A DNA stretch of 64,000 bases from Viridothelium virens (lineage: Eukaryota; Ascomycota; Dothideomycetes; Trypetheliales; Trypetheliaceae): the NCBI GenBank assembly GCA_010094025.1, contig ML991824.1:62001-126000 (forward strand). The letters are read 5' to 3'. The translations under genes were made by a program, and so were the position numbers. The stretch's first letter is position 1, and every line of letters begins with the position of its first letter. This document shows positions 59,574 to 64,000 of this stretch, in pieces. Below the pieces are notes generated by a model. That model was given only the letters and a program-made list of their open reading frames with translations. It searched no databases and was not told the origin of the DNA.

Positions 59574-60970
59574 TTATGTCCTTAGATATTCCTTAACCTT
59601 CTTTCCCCACACAGCACCTCTCTTGTACACATTGATACTCGGCACGCTCCCTGCCCTCAGCCCCTCGATCGCTTGCGCCAACGCCTCGCCATTTCCCTCC
59701 CGCTTCACATCTCCAAGTTCATACTGATACGTCTTGAACGCAAACACCAGCGCCCCCGTCTCAGGCAGTCGATGCAGAGTCTGCCTCTCACACCTCAACA
59801 CACAATCCTCAATCTCAAACTGCTCTTCCTCTCCTCCCTCCTCCCCTTTCCCTTCCCCTTCCCTCTCCCCTTCTCTTCCTCCCGGCAACCCCTCCCCACC
59901 CACACCACCAGCACCCCCAACACCTTCCACCTTCCCATGGTTCCCCTCCAAGCAGAACAGCTCCCGGTTCGTCGTCACGCTCCAATTCGCCCGCTTCACC
60001 ATCTTCCCCCGCGGCAGGCCCGCAAAGAACCGATCCATGCTCCTCTCCAGCTTCTGCGCATACCCCGGCACCGGCGTGTGGATGTCCGCGAGCCCGAGCC
60101 CGAGTTTCGCACGCGTGTTGAAGCCGGAGGGGAAGCAGGTCGCGAAGGCTTCGAGGTGGTATTTGGTGGTGGTGGAGGAGGGGAGCAGGAGGAGGATGTC
60201 GGTGTCGATGTGGGAGCCGAGGAGCCTGAGGGCGTGCAGGGGGGAGGCGGGGTGCAGGGGCAGGGAGTCGGATGTTAGAGTGTTGTGGAGGTGGGGTTGG
60301 GTCGAGGCGTTGCTGGGGTGGGTAGAGAGGGTGAAGGCGGTGGGGAAGCGGAGGGGGAGGTAGGTGGTGGTGAGCCAGCTGTAGAGTTCCAAGACTGCGG
60401 AGTTGGCTTTGGGGTTGCAGGCTATGGTGTCGTGTTCGCGGGTCTCTACGAGATGTCGACGAAGCCGGATCCGGGATTGGTAGGTTTTGTCCATGAGGAG
60501 AAACTCGGAGAAGGTTGTGTTTTCGAGAGCTGTGAAAGAACCTAAGGCTTGCGTTCGCGTTTTAGAGATTTTGCTGGGTCATACCCATTGTCAAGTGGAA
60601 TTTTGGTCTGAACGGTCGGAGCTGCAAGGGTTCTTCATGCTGCAACTCGATGTTATTTTCTGACTCGATGTCGAGGTACGGATCCTTCTCGTCATAGTTT
60701 TTGCCCTTCGCGCTAGGCTTGAAGAATTTACGATGTCAGTGGAATTGATACCAGCCCACGAGAAAAGTACAATATTGAATTGAGAAACCTATTCACGAGA
60801 AGGAGATGCCTGAAAGCGTATGATATCCATACCTGTGAAAGAGTATTGGATTTTGTATAGGTCTGTATTTTAGGCAAGCTTCGCACCCCTAGGAAATAAA
60901 ATAAAACGATGGAAAGGCATATAAATGCAAAGACTAATGGCGAAGAGTACCAAGTTTGTTGGGACATCAT
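59574..60970 (-). CDS. Membrane-anchored DUF3445 / HRQ-family protein
   Basis: Exons are 60833-60970, 60585-60717 and 59574-60529 (408 aa). The first exon gives a short N-terminus and one hydrophobic segment (SPLVFAFICLSIVLFYFLGV), so the protein is probably membrane-anchored. The second gives LRPFRPKFHLTM, joined to ALENTTFSEFLLMDKTYQSR. The third carries the DUF3445 core: LYSWLTTTYLPLRFP, FATCFPSGFN, DIHTPVPGYAQKLERSMDRF, NWSVTTNRELF and LRCERQTLHRLPETGALVF. Relatives include haem-dependent oxidative N-demethylases, so an oxidative enzyme is likely but unproven. A Gly/Glu-rich low-complexity insert of about 35 residues interrupts the core before LRCERQTL. Confidence 0.85.
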
Positions 60971-61558
60971 GTCGCTGCGTAGGTACCCAGGTAAGCTTAG
61001 GGGAGACGCCACGAAATAATAGTCAAGATATCAAATAGATAAGGATTGACCAGTTCAGTCTCACTGAATCATCTGTCTTCGCAAGAGCAGCGCAAGCTTT
61101 ACTTCTTAATAATCGAATTGACACGTGGAAATGACTTCACTGAATATGTGACGCCAAGTGGGAAAAGCATTACCCCGCCGAGAGAAGCATCTGATCTACG
61201 AAATACGCTTTCCGGGACATGGTATTGAGCGACAAATGTAAAGCTTACCCAGTTCCCAGGATTGATGATTCAGGCTTGACTCAACTCAACCGAGAGAAGG
61301 GTCGAAAGTATAGCATGAATTGTGAGTGGGTGGTTCAAGGATCGCACATGCGGCTCTCTCAAGACAATTGAATTATTTCGATCGCGACTAACAGATCTTG
61401 AACTTGAGCTACGTAGTTGAATATAATGACGGTGATGCCTCAGAGTGACTGCAGCTAGAAGCAATGCGCAAGCATCCCCATGATGGATGTACTGCTAGTG
61501 TTGCCTGCAGACTGAGTAGACACCGCTAAACCGAGGCCATGACCGAAGCCATAGATAC
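60971..61558. other. Intergenic
   Basis: 0.59 kb between minus-strand genes. No supported feature. Confidence 0.5.
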
Positions 61559-62313
61559 TCAGAATGGCAGATACAAGGCGCTCTTTCGACGAAGATGATC
61601 CGATAGGCGTGTTGCTCCTAGAAAGTCGAAGAGAGTTGCAAGCTTTGCCATTTGAGCATGCTTAGGACTGAACCTGTCTCTCGACGTGTACCTTAAAGTT
61701 CGTAAATCCGTCGGGAGTCCGTATGCATGAAGTATCCGCTCCAGTCTTGTTGCTAGATGCTATTTAGTAGCATTTCTTGGGTGGGGAGACTCAGCGAACT
61801 TACGATCTATCACCTTCACCTCCTCAATCGTTTTCGGCAGCCTAAAATCGTCAGGAAAACGACCATCGCGACACATCATGGGCTGTAGCTGCCCGTATCG
61901 TGCTGAACTATTCAGCTGACTATTGACAAGAGCGACAGCAAGATTGTGTCTATAACAAAAATTGCGGTTAGAGTCAGATTTTGATAAAGACGTTTTGGTG
62001 TATGGTACCTTCGAATCTGTTCATCCAAGGCTGGACCAGGGATCGGATGGTACGCATCGTAGTCTCCTCCCATTCCCTGGGACCCATATGGGTAAGGACT
62101 GCCCCAATTATTGTACGTTGCTGGGCCACCGTAGCAATCAGGTTCAACTCCATTGTGGGCGTATTGGATTGCTTCATTCATCATTGGAGAGTATGGTACA
62201 GAGGCGCGCGTGTCTATACCGTAGACTGGTGTCCCAGGCATGGGTTGAGGGCAACGATTCGACGCCATCACGGGAATCGGCGAGTTTGCTGGATAAGATC
62301 TATGCACGGACAT
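61559..62313 (-). CDS. Small conserved-looking protein, unknown function
   Basis: Three exons, 62009-62313, 61804-61949 and 61559-61752, give 214 aa. The introns are 59 and 51 nt; the second has a clear TACTAAAT branch and CATCTAG acceptor. All junctions keep frame. The N-terminal exon is Pro/Tyr/Gly/Met-rich and probably disordered (YNNWGSPYPYGSQGMGGDY). The rest is helical and compact (HNLAVALVNSQLNSSARYG, FRLPKTIEEVKVID, FSPKHAQMAKLATLFDFLGA). There is no signal peptide or membrane segment. I do not know the family. The coherence across two phase-shifting introns is the main support. Confidence 0.7.
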
Positions 62314-63007
62314 GGTAGAGAGCTCTTGCCATCATGCCAACGAGCTTGGTAAAAGAACTGCGTAGAAGAACAGTAGGAGTCTCGACTTTTAAAGGTAGAT
62401 TTCGGAAGCTCGCACGAATGCTAACCGGTGAGCAGAATCGATTGATGCGAAGCAAACTCTGTCGTTGTCATCCTATCAGAACACGTTAGACGGACTCGGG
62501 TGTACAGACTGAGTGGGTCATGATCAGGTGCAAGAAAGTCGCACAATACATACAGATAATTGGTGCGGGATATACGAGTAGTGTGTCCTTGGTGACGGCT
62601 TCTGACGGCAAGGTGCACTCCCCAGCCAATCTCTGCTTTCGGACGGGCCCAACGAAACTAGTTGACAACATTTGCTGTGCTGTTTAGAACGTTTTCTGGT
62701 CCAGATCCAGATCGACAGATAGCGATAGGGACAATGCTGGCCACGTGGGTTCTCGAAGATATGCATAATTTGTTGAAACGCATTGGGGCTCTCCGGAATG
62801 ATTTCCAGTTGGCCTCATAGTATGCGCGTAAGAAACAGTGATGCCACACTGAAATTCTATTCAGAGACGCGTCATACGAAAAAAGTGTTCGCACGTTGGT
62901 GCAAGAAAATTGGTGGGGGTTGCTCGAATAGTCTTTTCCTAGTACTTAGGCATTGCGTGGCTGTCATGATTCCTCAATATCATTCTGCTGTCACAATGAT
63001 CACCAGT
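62314..63007. other. Intergenic
   Basis: 0.69 kb. Several overlapping short minus-strand frames (60-80 codons), none convincing. Confidence 0.5.
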
Positions 63008-63373
63008 TCAACGTTCTGCACCAGTGGTATGACCCATATCCGTATCATTCCCTCTATTTTGACTAGCCATACTGAATTTTCGGGGACGCCCGTCGGGTCT
63101 TTCTGTCAGGCTGAATGCTCGCGGTCTTTGTTTGCCATGAGCTCGACCACCGACAATTGGTGTTTCATATGCGACCAGACGCCAGAGATAATAGAGGAAG
63201 TCATATATGATGAGGAACGCCCACGGGGCAATTGTGAGGAACCCCAACAACAACTGCACTGTTGATTAGCTTTAGGGTGCAGTGAGAGTGTTTGAACATG
63301 ATCTTACGAATATGCGAACAACCCAATCTTCTATACTGCTAAGATTCTCAGGTAATAATGAAAACCAGGCCAT
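63008..63373 (-). CDS. Small single-pass membrane protein
   Basis: Two exons, 63308-63373 and 63008-63253, give 103 aa. The 54-nt intron has a GTAAGA donor, CTAAT branch and TGCAG acceptor; both exons are in phase 0. The product begins MAWFSLLPENLSSIEDWVV. It continues into a membrane helix (LLLGFLTIAPWAFLIIYDFL) and a basic Arg/Pro-rich tail (GGRAHGKQRPRAFSLTERPD). It resembles small fungal membrane proteins with a GGRA-x-G-x-RPRA motif, recalled without a family name. Confidence 0.7.
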
Positions 63374-64000
63374 TCCTTCCTGTGACTTGCCAACAGGAGA
63401 GCTCAAAAGAGAGAGCAAGCTCTACTCAATATCCAGAATGAAAGCACACGAACATGGCTGACGCATTCCTCGCCAATTCGATGGATGTTTTGGGGGTATA
63501 CGGAGTGCTACGAAGCAGCTAGAGGATTTGCGAGGATCGGAAAGTTTTCTGGGTCTAAGATGACGCCTGAGATCTTCATGCCTGCCTGGCGGCTTCGGTG
63601 GGTTCTAGGCTAGGCTAACAAGGGTACTTGGCCTCCAGCTTCAGCCACACATCGGCACCCTAATTTATTGCTTGACACGCTGAAAACCTCCCTCAAGCAT
63701 TCTAGGCATATGAGATCCAGCCGCAGAGGGTTGTGGATGCATGCTGATGATTCCCATGGCTGCCATGACTGCCAAGATGCATTGCTCGATTTTTAATGGC
63801 TGCAGGCGACATGGGGCGGGCAAGCTGGTGAGGGGAAAGGTCGGTGCAAGTTGGGTTGCGTTTGCACCTCAGCGGCGAGAAGTCAGAACCAGCCTCGAGA
63901 AAAGTGACTCTTGAATGTTCGCTCGATCGGGTAGACACTACACTGAAGCGAGAAATGGGCATATGCGTTAATCGACAAAGGAGCTTGCCCCGTGGAGCTG
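63374..64000. other. Right edge, no gene seen
   Basis: 0.63 kb. An 86-codon minus-strand frame at 63702-63962 has no supporting features. Confidence 0.5.

Noticed and set aside
59673-60363. Plus-strand frames of 201 and 209 codons
   Set aside because: Antisense to the DUF3445 gene in a GA-skewed tract.
1-64000. tRNA or rRNA genes, CRISPR arrays, retroelements
   Set aside because: Scanned by eye for tRNA B-box-like motifs, direct-repeat arrays and reverse-transcriptase motifs; none convincing.

Overview
The window reads as nuclear DNA of a filamentous ascomycete (Pezizomycotina). Genes are compact and lie on both strands. Most are interrupted by short introns of about 47 to 177 nt with GTAAGT-type donors and CTAAC/CTAAT-like branch sites. 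The gene content is typical of the group: a KapC-type bZIP factor, ERG6, a GH7 cellulase, fungal ankyrin proteins and a NACHT receptor-like protein. I cannot fix the class with confidence. I annotate 26 protein genes and one probable gene remnant. I saw no rRNA, tRNA, CRISPR or retroelement. All exon joins were read by eye from splice signals, phase continuity and family resemblance.

Layout. 0-2.4 kb: 3' end of an ankyrin protein gene. 3.2-6.1 kb: eIF3l and a nitrilase-family gene, divergent. 7.1-8.7 kb: bcs1 (mitochondrial complex III assembly). 9.3-10.4 kb: Ser/Pro-rich coiled-coil protein. 11.8-14.4 kb: small secreted Cys protein and an amino-acid/GABA-type permease. 15.3-22.4 kb: a membrane-traffic block with OSH4-like sterol carrier, golgin IMH1 and ER-shaping Lunapark; the last two are divergent with 266 bp between them. 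22.7-27.7 kb: an unknown protein and a second ankyrin gene. 29.6-32.6 kb: kapC-like bZIP and pterin carbinolamine dehydratase. 32.6-35.8 kb: gene-free. 35.8-37.3 kb: GH7 cellobiohydrolase. 38.3-43.5 kb: housekeeping run on the minus strand with pdb1, erg6 and ssf1.

44-57 kb is the most unusual part. It holds an orphan membrane protein, and divergent from it a predicted 1145-residue protein that joins a trypsin-fold protease-like domain to a complete MFS drug transporter. The Ser position of the protease triad is Cys (GDCG). Next come a foldback MITE in an AT-rich patch, a Rad5-type SNF2 ATPase with a problem in one exon, and a NACHT protein carrying two C-terminal C2H2 fingers, divergent from the ATPase. 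A degraded gene remnant follows. 57.9-63.4 kb: F-box protein, a membrane-anchored DUF3445/HRQ-family protein, and two small conserved-looking proteins on the minus strand.

The housekeeping genes (translation, mitochondrial energy metabolism, sterol synthesis and transport, ribosome assembly) look intact and share no pathway-level cluster, apart from the ER/Golgi trio. The 44-57 kb segment looks accessory: AT-rich spacers, a MITE, an NLR-like gene and signs of gene decay.
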